Below, one piece after another: positions 35,773 through 44,782 of a stretch of 64,000 nt of DNA (its first letter is position 1; each line of letters begins with the position of its first letter). The DNA comes from an uncultured Alphaproteobacteria bacterium (GTDB lineage: Bacteria > Pseudomonadota > Alphaproteobacteria > UBA3830), in the NCBI GenBank assembly GCA_905233185.1, contig CAJODB010000006.1, positions 1 through 64,000 of the forward strand. Direction: 5' to 3'. The notes below the pieces were generated by a model that did no database searches, was not told the DNA's origin, and was given only the letters and a program-made list of their open reading frames with translations. A program made the position numbers and the translations under genes.

Positions 35773-36565
35773 TACAACCGCCTAGCTTAAATGCCCTTAT
35801 TGCGATTGCGAGTCCTGTTTTATCATCTGTATCAACCATTAATGCACAAAAAGTTGATTCTCCTGTAGCAGATTGTATTTTGACTTTCGAGTGAACTTTC
35901 GTAAATTTTTCTACAATATCAGCTTTTTTTGCGCCTATAACTGAATCGTAGTCTCCACACATTCCGAGATCTGCTTGAAATGCTGTTCCATGCTCTAAGA
36001 TATGCTCATCCGCAGTCGGAATATGAGTATGAGTTCCTACAACAGCGGATACTTTTCCATCTAAAAAATGTCCCAGAGCATATTTTTCTGATGTAAATTC
36101 TGCGTGAAAATCAACAACGATTGCGTCAACATTTACTCCGAGAGTATATTTTGAAAGAATTTGCGAGCAACTTTCAAAAGGATCGTTTCCGATCATTGGC
36201 ATAAACCTTTGGCCTACGAGATGTATCACAACGACTTTTTTTCCTTTTGCCGTGGTGCTTTCTGAAACTCCATGCCCTGGGGTAGTTGCTGTAAGATTAT
36301 ACGGGCGCAAAAGTCGATTTTCAGTTTCAAGAAAAGCGCAAATTCCTCCTTGATCAAATACATGATTTCCGCCGGTAAGAATATCTGCTCCTATTGCAAA
36401 AAATTCGTTGGCTATATCTGCAGTTATTCCAAATCCTCCTGCCGCATTATCTGCATTAACTATTACAAAATCGATCGAAAATTTTTTCTTTAATTCAGGA
36501 ACCCATTTTGCGACAGATTCACGCCCCGTTCTTGCATCAACATCTCCACAAATCAGTATTCTCAT
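35750..36565 (-). CDS. YmdB-type metallophosphoesterase (TIGR00282 family)
   Basis: A 271-residue predicted phosphodiesterase with the metal-binding pattern of the family: LICGDVDARTGRESV, VNADNAAGGFGI, TGGNHVFDQ, VDFHAEFTSEK and VVGTHTHIPTADE. The Bacillus relative YmdB hydrolyses cyclic nucleotides and affects biofilm decisions; whether this one does so is unknown. AAGGAG lies ten bases before ATG 36565. It overlaps the GtrA gene by 23 bases, suggesting coupled expression. Confidence 0.92.
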   Translation of the reverse strand: MRILICGDVDARTGRESVAKWVPELKKKFSIDFVIVNADNAAGGFGITADIANEFFAIGADILTGGNHVFDQGGICAFLETENRLLRPYNLTATTPGHGVSESTTAKGKKVVVIHLVGQRFMPMIGNDPFESCSQILSKYTLGVNVDAIVVDFHAEFTSEKYALGHFLDGKVSAVVGTHTHIPTADEHILEHGTAFQADLGMCGDYDSVIGAKKADIVEKFTKVHSKVKIQSATGESTFCALMVDTDDKTGLAIAIRAFKLGGCIGQASIS

Positions 36566-36609
36566 TTTTTATTGCGCTCCTTCGACCATTGTTAACGGCA
36601 CATTATGCG

Positions 36610-37380
36610 CTATTTCCTGTCTTTTGTAAAAAACTTTGGAGCGCTTCTTGAAATAGACATACGACCGAGTCTGTGTAATTTTTCAGATATGCTTTTATCA
36701 ACTAAAGAATAGTAGGAAGGAAGAAACGAAATTTTTGAACGTACTTTAGATGCAGCTTGCTGGACTCTTATAGAGGTATTTATCGGACGATTCGCGACTT
36801 TTTTCCACTCATTAAATACCAATGAGCAATAAGGTTTATAATATTTTGCGGCTTTTGAATGGTAATATCCGACAGCATTTGTCCATGTTTTGTACATATT
36901 TTTTAGCTGCATAAAATACTTGGATGCATATCTGACATTGTATTGCGGAGTGAAAGCTTCTTCCAAATTTTTAAAAGCCTTGCTGTGGTGCATGAGATTA
37001 ACTTGCATACATCCTACATCTATATTTCTTATTCCTCTGGCCATGAGGCGCTTTACTGTTGCTATAGCTGCGCTTTTTGTTGAAAGAAAATAGCTCTTTC
37101 CATTCGCGCAAATAGTCCATGGATAAGGTCGTTTGTGTTTCGCTTTGCCCGTTACTCGACCTGATTCAACAGTACCAATCGCCATAAAGAGACGATGCGG
37201 AATACCATACATTTTTTCAGCTTTCATTATTTCGTATTCGCAAAGATCGTGCTGAGAGAAATACTCGCTGTTATTTTCCTTTTTGGTGGCTTCCTCTGTC
37301 AATGACAAGGAATCAGATGGCATTAGGAAAAAGCAAAGACAAAGAATCAGAAATAACTTATCCATTTTTTTCATGCGCAT
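36610..37380 (-). CDS. Periplasmic lytic transglycosylase (SLT domain)
   Basis: A 256-residue exported enzyme. I start it at ATG 37380, with TAGGAG at 37391-37396, which gives a clean signal peptide (KLFLILCLCFFLMPSDSLS); the open frame extends 54 codons upstream without support. The SLT domain has the catalytic glutamate in LFMAIGTVESGR and the later VGCMQVNLMHHSKAF and NVRYASKYFMQL blocks. It cleaves peptidoglycan glycan strands. The closest known arrangement is that of specialised transglycosylases that make room for secretion systems, but no such system is adjacent. Confidence 0.88.
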   Translation of the reverse strand: MRMKKMDKLFLILCLCFFLMPSDSLSLTEEATKKENNSEYFSQHDLCEYEIMKAEKMYGIPHRLFMAIGTVESGRVTGKAKHKRPYPWTICANGKSYFLSTKSAAIATVKRLMARGIRNIDVGCMQVNLMHHSKAFKNLEEAFTPQYNVRYASKYFMQLKNMYKTWTNAVGYYHSKAAKYYKPYCSLVFNEWKKVANRPINTSIRVQQAASKVRSKISFLPSYYSLVDKSISEKLHRLGRMSISRSAPKFFTKDRK

Positions 37381-37604
37381 AAAACAATAACTCCTAAATA
37401 AGTAAACAGGAACGCGTGTTAGATATCTGGAGACAGTGTGGATGTGTAATACGCGCTCCCATCCAAAAATATATGGAGCGAAAATCGTGCCATCTGATGA
37501 GAAATTAAGTATTTTTTGCAAGCAAGAAGGCTTTTTTGGCACAAAAAGTTAATTTTCTGGTGATGGAATCTGAAATTTTTGAGGTTTTATTAATTGGAGT
37601 TAAC

Positions 37605-37626
37605 AAAAAAACGGCAATTATTGCCG
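37605..37626 (-). terminator. Intrinsic terminator on the minus strand without an upstream gene
   Basis: A perfect 6-bp stem CGGCAA/TTGCCG with loop TTA (37612-37626), followed on the minus strand by seven T (37605-37611). No minus-strand gene ends here: the next one upstream stops at 39760. It implies an unannotated short RNA from the 37627-37826 interval. A possible -10 TATACT lies about 50 bases upstream. Confidence 0.65.
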
Positions 37627-37772
37627 ATCGAGATGGTGCTTGTTGATTTTGGGAAGAAGTATAAACGATTTTTTCTGGATTTTTAGTCGGTTTGTATTAT
37701 TCAGATGAATTTTCAAAATAATCTCAAAAAAATGAGCAAGGAGCTTGCACAACTATTGATAGAAACATGCTC

Positions 37773-37802
37773 TTGTTATATATTAAAAACATAATCTATA
37801 AT
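37773..37802 (+). promoter_or_regulatory. Promoter TTGTTA-18-TATAAT for the HEXXH lipoprotein gene
   Basis: A -35-like TTGTTA (37773-37778), an 18-base spacer and a perfect TATAAT (37797-37802). The expected start point gives a leader of about 20 bases with GGAGG at 37814-37818 before ATG 37827. The rest of the 446-base gap holds only the minus-strand terminator and a small GCAAG/CTTGC hairpin near 37740. Confidence 0.6.
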
Positions 37803-37826
37803 TGTAAAATTTCGGAGGTTTAATAC

Positions 37827-38987
37827 ATGCGATATTTAGTTTCTATTTTATCAATCTTTTGTATTTTTACCTCTTCATGCATGCAGATGTACGAAAGCCC
37901 TAAAAAAGGTTGGGAAAGTGCTTACAAAACGACTGAGGTCTCAAAATATTCTAATGAAGAATTAGTCGATCATTTTCAAAAACTTCGTATCTCGCAAACC
38001 ATTCCTGTGCCACTACATATAACAGGGGCACTGACAGAAATTGTAAAAATTCCTGTAGGAAAGGATCTGATAAGTGATATTATTGCAAGAATAGAACCAC
38101 AACTTATTTTTGTAAATTCATTGGAAACTATTCTTGAAGAAATAAGAACGAATAAAGATAATTTTTTTACTAACCAAAAAGCAGCTAAATTATGTTTTGG
38201 TTTAATTGCTTCATTGCAGCCTGATTCTGTTAATACTCAAGATAAAGTAGTAGCTTTTTTGAAAAATGTAGGTAATATTTTTATTGATAAGTTTGAAAAT
38301 AGTCCGTCAGTTATTAGCAGGAATGAGTACATGGGTAATGTGTTTACTGTGGATTATTCGAAATTAGCTAATACTATCTATTCTCAATTTAAATCTGCGT
38401 TTGATATAATAAAAAAACATTTAACTGATATTCTTTTTCAGTTTGGAGATACTATCGATGGTTACAGTTCTGCAACCAGAACGATATCCGTAAATAACAG
38501 TGTTTTGAAATTAAGCAAAGTAACAGGTCCGAAGCTTTGTACATCAGGAATTTATGTAGGAGCAATAGCATCTGATAGAGACGTTACGATAGATGAGAGA
38601 TTATTTCATGAAATTTTGCATTACGACCATATAACTCTTAGAAAAGAGCCAATTGATGGTAATATTTTTTCAATGAGTAAGCCCTTAATTGCTGATGGTT
38701 TCAATCCTTCATATACGGGGATATTGTCAAGCCTTTGGACTAATGCTGAAGAGTTTAGAACCATAACTGGTTTATTTTTCAGAAGTGGACATATACTCTA
38801 TGCAAAACAATGTGAATATAGGTATCAATCAGAAAAAGGTAGTGGATTAAGATATGGACATTCTTGTTGCTATTGTCCAAAAGTTCCCGCATATTTTCTT
38901 AATTTGTTAAGCGGAAAATGTGGTATTACTGTTCATTTGGAAGATATGCGAGAACGAGAATATATAAAACAACATGATGATTTATAA
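37827..38987 (+). CDS. Exported protein with HEXXH zincin motif, possible M91-like effector
   Basis: A 386-residue protein with an N-terminal signal (SILSIFCIFTSSC); the Cys may be lipidated although the lipobox is not ideal. A zinc-protease motif HEILH (H261, E262, H265) is followed by H268, and about 40 residues later by EEFRT (E308-E309), a spacing like that of M91-type bacterial effector peptidases, in which a downstream acidic residue completes the site. The C-terminus has a CxYCxx cysteine cluster (CCYCPK). I do not recognise a closer family. It is followed 15 bases later by a small secreted protein gene. Confidence 0.6.
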   Translation: MRYLVSILSIFCIFTSSCMQMYESPKKGWESAYKTTEVSKYSNEELVDHFQKLRISQTIPVPLHITGALTEIVKIPVGKDLISDIIARIEPQLIFVNSLETILEEIRTNKDNFFTNQKAAKLCFGLIASLQPDSVNTQDKVVAFLKNVGNIFIDKFENSPSVISRNEYMGNVFTVDYSKLANTIYSQFKSAFDIIKKHLTDILFQFGDTIDGYSSATRTISVNNSVLKLSKVTGPKLCTSGIYVGAIASDRDVTIDERLFHEILHYDHITLRKEPIDGNIFSMSKPLIADGFNPSYTGILSSLWTNAEEFRTITGLFFRSGHILYAKQCEYRYQSEKGSGLRYGHSCCYCPKVPAYFLNLLSGKCGITVHLEDMREREYIKQHDDL

Positions 38988-39002
38988 AAAGGAGGGTGTA
39001 CG

Positions 39003-39545
39003 ATGATGATAAACAGAATTATTTTTACTTTAGTGGTAATAGCTTTTTCATTAAATGGTGAAGTTATAGCTTCTTCTCCAAGAGGAAGTTTCTTAGATTT
39101 TGTTTCAACGGAGCTTGACAATGGAGTTGCTAATTTTCAAATGAAATTATCTTTAGAAGCTTCAGATGCTTCAAGTTCAAATAATTATCATGAATTAGCT
39201 CGTAATTTTAAAGAGATTTACAAAGATTGTTTTGAAGGTATAGCAGTTCCTATACCCACTAGTAGTATGTTTTCTGCTACTTTTTATTCAGCGGCGAATT
39301 CCGTTGGGCAAGCGTTTCTAAAAGAAGCTCGTGCTAATCAAGATGTTCATACTTATGATATAGCAATAGCATGGTTTAAAAGTACACCAGAGATTTTTTC
39401 TTCAGCGATTGCAGATGTAACTGATGCATGTAATATCAATTTCGTAAAAATGGCGGAGCAAGAAAGGGATTCGTTAAAAGAAACACAGCAGAAGCTTAAA
39501 GAACTTCAAGAGAAAGACTTTAGTAAATTATTTAATGACGAATAA
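39003..39545 (+). CDS. Secreted protein of unknown function, 180 aa, partner of the HEXXH protein
   Basis: A clear signal peptide (RIIFTLVVIAFSLNGEVIAS|S) precedes a helical mature domain. The last 35 residues (AEQERDSLKETQQKLKELQEK) are predicted coiled coil. Two cysteines (DCFEG and DACNI) could pair. No family is recognised. AAGGAGG lies ten bases before the ATG. The 15-base distance to the upstream gene shows that the two form one transcript, so it may be an inhibitor, chaperone or co-effector of the zincin-like protein; this is inference. Confidence 0.65.
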   Translation: MMINRIIFTLVVIAFSLNGEVIASSPRGSFLDFVSTELDNGVANFQMKLSLEASDASSSNNYHELARNFKEIYKDCFEGIAVPIPTSSMFSATFYSAANSVGQAFLKEARANQDVHTYDIAIAWFKSTPEIFSSAIADVTDACNINFVKMAEQERDSLKETQQKLKELQEKDFSKLFNDE

Positions 39546-39759
39546 CAGCTCTTTTATGCGTTATATTTCTTTTTATGCTGAACTATTTGTCAGTTTACTT
39601 TAGTTTTTGTTAGAGTTTGTTTGATTTATTTTTCTTTAATAAAACTCCAGCTGCAAGCTATATAGTATTTAGTAGATTCAATATGCTGTGAGCAACAATT
39701 TATATAATATCTCCATTATTTAATGCATTGAAACATATTCAAATCACTGTATAAGCTTC

Positions 39760-40146
39760 TTAAATCATAACCGTAAACTGTGCAGGCATATTAATTTTGA
39801 TTACACCGCCATATGCACATATCAGCATGGTATCACTGCTAATTAGTGGTCCGACTTTAGACAATACAGTTGGTTTGGCGGGAAGCCATGTTCCGGCAGG
39901 TACAGGAAGGCATGGACCGGGTGTAAGTACTCCGAATGCGGCTGCTGTTAATGCCGCAGTAACAGGGTTTGCAATACTCATACAAACACCAAACGGAATA
40001 ATATTCATAAAAGGAATACAGTCAATTATAGATCCCATTGGACCGCCTTTTCCCATTACCATTGATATCGGAAGAAAGGTTAAAGGTGTAGGTGCGGCTC
40101 CGAAAGGACATTGAGCGATTGCTCCAAGACATACTCCCATTCCCAT
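39760..40146 (-). CDS. DUF4280/PAAR-like spike-tip protein, orphan
   Basis: A 128-residue glycine- and proline-rich protein. It matches the PAAR-like DUF4280 pattern: VCLGAIAQCPFGAAPTPL at the start, NIIPFGVCMSIANPV in the middle, GVLTPGPCLPVPAGTWLP and a final CAYGGVIKINMPAQ. Six cysteines are regularly placed. PAAR-like proteins sharpen the tip of type VI secretion systems and related contractile injection machines and can carry effectors. No other injection-system gene is nearby. GAGGA precedes the ATG. Confidence 0.88.
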   Translation of the reverse strand: MGMGVCLGAIAQCPFGAAPTPLTFLPISMVMGKGGPMGSIIDCIPFMNIIPFGVCMSIANPVTAALTAAAFGVLTPGPCLPVPAGTWLPAKPTVLSKVGPLISSDTMLICAYGGVIKINMPAQFTVMI

Positions 40147-40387
40147 TTTGTTTTTTCCTCATTCTACAAAGCTATATATGTATTTTATTATCGTGTTTTT
40201 TTATGTGTTATTCAATTGATTTTGTTTAAAACTTAAAGAAAATTAAGTAAAAATAGTCATTGAGATAAAATATAAGAAGAAAAAATTACAAAAACCTCTT
40301 GCCAAACATTATTTTAGCATTATATTTCTCATAACGAACATTGTCGATGTTCTGATTTTATAGCAAAAAATGATAAGAGAAGTTTTT

Positions 40388-42022
40388 ATGACAAAACACA
40401 GTAATGGTGATGGAATTTTGGCGAGTTGGACACCTGAAATAGTTTTATCTCTGCTTAATGGTTATTCTTGGCGTTCGCTCTTTTGCGATATAAGGGCAGG
40501 TTTGCTTGTCGCAGTTGTGGCATTTCCGCTGTTTATGACATTTGCAATTGCATCCGGAGTAGCTCCAAACATAGGCATAACAACTTGTGTTGTAGCTGGG
40601 ACACTCGCTTGTTTATTCGGAGGGGCGAAATTTCAGATAGTTGGTCCTACAGGGGCTTTTGCAATGATTGTTTACGACATAATTAACACAAAGGGATTTG
40701 AAGGGATGACCTGTGCGCTGATTATGGCTGGAATCATGATGATAATTTTCGGTATTACAAAAGTAGGTGATTTAATTCACTATGTACCATATCCGATAAC
40801 GGCGGGTTTCACAGCAGGAATCGGACTTTCGATAATGGTTTCGCAGTTAAGTATGTTTCTTGGGTTGCATCTCGATAAAAATCCTACAAATTTCCTTGAA
40901 AGACTTTCTTGCTGTGTTGCAAACATAGATACCATGAACTTTTATTCATTCGGATTAGCAGCGTTTTCGCTTGCTATATTAGTATTAATCCAAAAATATA
41001 AATCAAAATTACCCGGATATTTTATTGTTTTGATTTTGTCGATATTGTACTCGTTAGTGTTTGATGGAAAAGGGATTGAAACTATCGGTACAAAATTTGG
41101 AGATATTGCGAACTGTAATTTGGTCAATTTCTCTGTTCCAAACGATTTGTTTTCTCTTTCAAATTTAAGAAATTTGTTTTCGTCTGCATTTGCGATTGCC
41201 TTTTTAGGAAGCTTAGAAAGTTTACTTGGAGCGGTTATTTCGGACAATCTTTCGGGCCAAAAGCATAGATCAAATGTTGAGTTAATTGGTCAAGGATTAG
41301 CGAATCTTGGGTCGGCTTTTTTCGGAGGAATTCCGGCAACATGCGCACTCGGAACTACTTCGCTGAACGTAAAAGTCGGAGCGAGAAGTCCTATCGCAGG
41401 GTTATTCAATGTGCTTTTCATTGTTTTATTCGTTCTGTGTCTTGGAAAATTTATAAAAGTTGTGCCTCTATCTGCCCTTGCTGCAATGTTGATATTTACA
41501 GCATGGAATATGGCTTCTTTCAAGAAAAATAAATACATATTACTGGCACCAAAAAGCGATAGTTTTGTTTTTATTGCCACTATTTTGATAACTCTTTTAG
41601 TGGATATCGTTGCAGCAGTTGAAGTTGGGATTATTCTTTCGGCATTTTTATTTATAAGAAGATCAGTAGAAATGACAACTGCGGAAACTTTTGCAAAGAC
41701 AGTGGCAAGCAATAAATGTGATAAAGCAAACAAAGATTGCGAATGCGTCAGAATTCATGGGCATCTGTTTTTCGGAGCTGCGCCGCTTCTCAATGACACA
41801 TTAAAATCGCTGCCAAAGACGCATGAAGCAATATATATTGATATGGCTGACGTTCCTTTTGTAGACGTATCAGGTGCGAAAGTTCTCAAAGATTTTGTAG
41901 CGGAAATAAAAGATCGAAATATTGAAGTAATTATAGGAGGCTTGAATAAACGCACGCTCAAGGCTCTTAAAAAAATGGATTTAAATCATGAATTACAAGA
42001 TTGTTTGCCTGAAAGTGCCTAA
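40388..42022 (+). CDS. SulP family anion transporter with STAS domain
   Basis: A 544-residue inner-membrane transporter. I prefer ATG 40388, preceded by AAGAGAAG, to ATG 40370. The SulP signature is ALPLFMTFA-like AFPLFMTFAIASGVAPNIG, with GPTGAFAMIV and a FFGGIPATCALGTTSLNVKVGARSPIAG block. The C-terminal STAS domain reads VRIHGHLFFGAAPLLNDTL and IDMADVPFVDVSGAKVL. SulP proteins carry sulfate, bicarbonate or dicarboxylates; the substrate cannot be read from sequence. It is monocistronic. Confidence 0.92.
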   Translation: MTKHSNGDGILASWTPEIVLSLLNGYSWRSLFCDIRAGLLVAVVAFPLFMTFAIASGVAPNIGITTCVVAGTLACLFGGAKFQIVGPTGAFAMIVYDIINTKGFEGMTCALIMAGIMMIIFGITKVGDLIHYVPYPITAGFTAGIGLSIMVSQLSMFLGLHLDKNPTNFLERLSCCVANIDTMNFYSFGLAAFSLAILVLIQKYKSKLPGYFIVLILSILYSLVFDGKGIETIGTKFGDIANCNLVNFSVPNDLFSLSNLRNLFSSAFAIAFLGSLESLLGAVISDNLSGQKHRSNVELIGQGLANLGSAFFGGIPATCALGTTSLNVKVGARSPIAGLFNVLFIVLFVLCLGKFIKVVPLSALAAMLIFTAWNMASFKKNKYILLAPKSDSFVFIATILITLLVDIVAAVEVGIILSAFLFIRRSVEMTTAETFAKTVASNKCDKANKDCECVRIHGHLFFGAAPLLNDTLKSLPKTHEAIYIDMADVPFVDVSGAKVLKDFVAEIKDRNIEVIIGGLNKRTLKALKKMDLNHELQDCLPESA

Positions 42023-42164
42023 TCGAAGTTTTATTTTTTATTTGAAATAAAAGTTGCTTATCTTTTAGAAATAATTTATACTCCTCTCCATAGAGAAAAG
42101 TAATCATAAAATGTATGGTTGCGGAATTTTCTTGATGTGTTGTTGTAGTTAAGGAGTTATGTTC

Positions 42165-42566
42165 ATGGCAAACGAAAAAACCGCTGAAGGTGAGTTCAAG
42201 GGCTTCAAAATGCCTAATATCGATACGAACGCTTTGATGGATTCGTATAAAAAGAACCTTGAGATTCTTGGTTTGATTAACAAAACCTCAATCGAAGTTT
42301 TCAATGGAATCGCAAAGCTTCAAGCAACTTTTGTGAAGCAAATGATTTCCGATATGGGTGGAATCATTGAGAAGAGCGGAAAACCATCCGAAGCAATGGC
42401 AGAGTTCTCAAGAGTAGCACGTGACAGCGCTGTAAGAGCAGTTGGAAACGGAAAGCAAATTTCTGATATGCTGACAATGGCAAGCAACGATATCACCAAT
42501 GCTACAGCAAAGAGAATTAAAGAAACCATGGAAGAGGCGAAAGCCGCTGTAAACGGTAAGAAATAA
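42165..42566 (+). CDS. Phasin (polyhydroxyalkanoate granule protein)
   Basis: A 133-residue helical protein with the phasin core: LMDSYKKNLEILGLINKTSIEVFNGIAKLQ and FVKQMISDM. It coats PHB granules. ATG 42165 is chosen over 42159 because AAGGAG is eight bases away rather than two. It works with phaB at 32.2 kb. A strong terminator follows it. Confidence 0.92.
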   Translation: MANEKTAEGEFKGFKMPNIDTNALMDSYKKNLEILGLINKTSIEVFNGIAKLQATFVKQMISDMGGIIEKSGKPSEAMAEFSRVARDSAVRAVGNGKQISDMLTMASNDITNATAKRIKETMEEAKAAVNGKK

Positions 42567-42594
42567 TAAACCGTAATTCATAGTTAATTCTCCA

Positions 42595-42640
42595 CCGATG
42601 CGGCTTATTGTCGCATCGGTTATTTCATTCGATTTTTTTA
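42595..42640 (+). terminator. Intrinsic terminator after the phasin gene
   Basis: A perfect 9-bp stem ACCGATGCG (42595-42603) with CGCATCGGT (42613-42621), nine-base loop, then a T-rich tail ending in seven T about ten bases later. It separates the phasin from the convergent lptD. Confidence 0.75.
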
Positions 42641-42649
42641 TTTTATTTC

Positions 42650-44782
42650 TTATCCCAAATTTTTGAGCGTAATAATGAACCAAAATGCTGTTTCTGGTTT
42701 CAGATCTCCTGTTCGGTATTTCGTTTGTTCAACGGTCATATCTATATTTGTGCATTCATTTTGATATTCCATACCAACGCTATGCTTGATTAATTTATTT
42801 TTATCACTTCCGAAAACTAAACCGCCTTTTAATCTTAAATTTTTGGTTGGTTTTAAACCAAAATCAAACATCGATCCTTTGTATTCCTCCTCTTTGCCCA
42901 AATCTTGTTCTTGTACAAAGAAGGGATTGTATGAACACTGACGCCCTTTAAATATCATAAAGTCTGTATCAAAGTATTTATATGTCGCACGAATGCCATA
43001 TCTGAATCTTAGCCATTCTTTTGTTCGTGTTGAATAATTGGCGCTTGATGTAAACATTAATTCGTCTGTGAAGAATAAATCCAAAGCCGTAACAATGTTC
43101 GAATTTTTGTATTTCATTCCAGTCGCTTCCGGCTTATTTGCTATGTCTGTTATGTCAGTCGTTCGTCCTATCGTAAAATAGGCAAGATTTCCACCGTCTT
43201 TTTTATAAGTTGAGATTTTTGCTCCATAACATATGCGACTTCCATAATCTATATTATATTGCGAAAGAGATTTTCCACCTTCTAAAAAGTTTATATCATT
43301 AATTTCAGAGAATTGTTCTTCAAATATATCAGTATGTTTCTTGTTTCCTGCGGCAATGATTCCAATGATAGGTGTGAAAACAGCATCGAGCAGATCAGAT
43401 GAGAGAAGAAGAGGCCATTTCCATGCCAATGATACTTGTGGCGTTGCTTCAAAAAATGAATCGTAGTTTGTTTTTGTCTTTTCATTTACGTTCAAAGCTT
43501 TTAATGTAGCAAGTATTTTTAATTCGAATAAGTTTCCATATGGTGCGATAAATTCTTTGTTCCAAGATATATTACTTGCTGCTTTCTTTGCTTCTCTTCC
43601 ATGATTAAACAGAAGATTCATTAGCATTGCATCAATATTTAAGGTGCCATCAAATAAATCTGTAGAAAAATTTCGCTCTATAACAGGGAGAGCCTTCGGA
43701 GCTTCGTCTCCGACCATATTTGTTTGAAATATTGAGGTTTTTACGAGCGTATAGTTTCTATCATCGAATCCTTCCAACAGAGCATTACTTTCCAAAACTC
43801 GGTCATTGTTCTGCAAGAATGGGAATCTTTTGAGATAATACCTATCTGAAGCGAGGTTTACTGATGCAGAACATCTCCAAATTTCGTCAATTTCATATCT
43901 AAAGTTAGAAAAAATATGTCCTCTGTACCCGGATTTGAGAATTTTATCGGTTTCTTCTTTGTTTGTACTGTTTTGGCCCGCATCTTTTACTGATTTTGTT
44001 CCTGTTATGCTGGCATCAATATTGAATTCGCCATTTTCAAATCTCGATCCATAATATAACCATCCAACACTACCGATTCTTTGTGTAATGATAGGTTTTA
44101 GAATTAATTCCTGCTGTTCTGAGATGTTTATAAAATATTGTGGAAGTAGACTAAATCCTCTTTTACTCGAAATAGAAAATTTTGGAGCTAAAAACCCCGT
44201 TTTTCTTTTTACTTTAGGACTCGGAACAGATAAATACGGCAAGTAAAACACGCTATTTCCAAGCATTTCAAGTGTAAGATTCTCATAATCAATCGTATCT
44301 TCCAAATCCAAATAAACTTGTGATGCTTTTGCTTGCCATGTTAATTCATCAAACGCAAGACATTCGTAGCAAGGCGTATAAATAGCATTTTCCAGCTCAA
44401 AATTTCCATGTTTCAAAATACATCTATTAGCAGCTAATCTCGATCTATCTTGCATAATAACTTTGATATTTTTTCCTTCGCCACTTTCGAAATTTTTATG
44501 AACAACTAAAGAATCAAAGAAATATACGTTTTGTTCTTCGTCTTTTAGAATTACTTTTCCTTTTGCTGTTACGTTTTCATTTTTTTGATTATAGGTTACT
44601 TCCTCTGCTGATATTATTCTTCCTTCGTACATTATTATTACGTTGCCTTTACAAATAACTTCATCATCAACGTAATTAGTTTCATCGGAATTTATGAAAT
44701 ATATATTGTTATCGCAGTTTGTGCTCTGAATAAAGAAAAAGAAACTGAGAAAAATTGCGAAAAATTTCAAACTTCTTTCCAT
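42650..44782 (-). CDS. lptD: LPS-assembly protein LptD
   Basis: A 710-residue outer-membrane protein. I start it at ATG 44782, which gives a signal peptide (FFAIFLSFFFFIQSTNC) and overlaps lptG by 16 bases; the frame upstream is lptG antiphase and not coding. An OstA/LptA-like N-domain (YVDDEVICKGNVIIMYEGRII, VTAKGKVILKD) precedes the LptD barrel (FYLPYLSVPSPKVKRKTGFLAPKF, then DINFLEGGKSLSQYNIDYGSR). It inserts LPS at the cell surface and implies an LptE partner elsewhere. Confidence 0.93.
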   Translation of the reverse strand: MERSLKFFAIFLSFFFFIQSTNCDNNIYFINSDETNYVDDEVICKGNVIIMYEGRIISAEEVTYNQKNENVTAKGKVILKDEEQNVYFFDSLVVHKNFESGEGKNIKVIMQDRSRLAANRCILKHGNFELENAIYTPCYECLAFDELTWQAKASQVYLDLEDTIDYENLTLEMLGNSVFYLPYLSVPSPKVKRKTGFLAPKFSISSKRGFSLLPQYFINISEQQELILKPIITQRIGSVGWLYYGSRFENGEFNIDASITGTKSVKDAGQNSTNKEETDKILKSGYRGHIFSNFRYEIDEIWRCSASVNLASDRYYLKRFPFLQNNDRVLESNALLEGFDDRNYTLVKTSIFQTNMVGDEAPKALPVIERNFSTDLFDGTLNIDAMLMNLLFNHGREAKKAASNISWNKEFIAPYGNLFELKILATLKALNVNEKTKTNYDSFFEATPQVSLAWKWPLLLSSDLLDAVFTPIIGIIAAGNKKHTDIFEEQFSEINDINFLEGGKSLSQYNIDYGSRICYGAKISTYKKDGGNLAYFTIGRTTDITDIANKPEATGMKYKNSNIVTALDLFFTDELMFTSSANYSTRTKEWLRFRYGIRATYKYFDTDFMIFKGRQCSYNPFFVQEQDLGKEEEYKGSMFDFGLKPTKNLRLKGGLVFGSDKNKLIKHSVGMEYQNECTNIDMTVEQTKYRTGDLKPETAFWFIITLKNLG

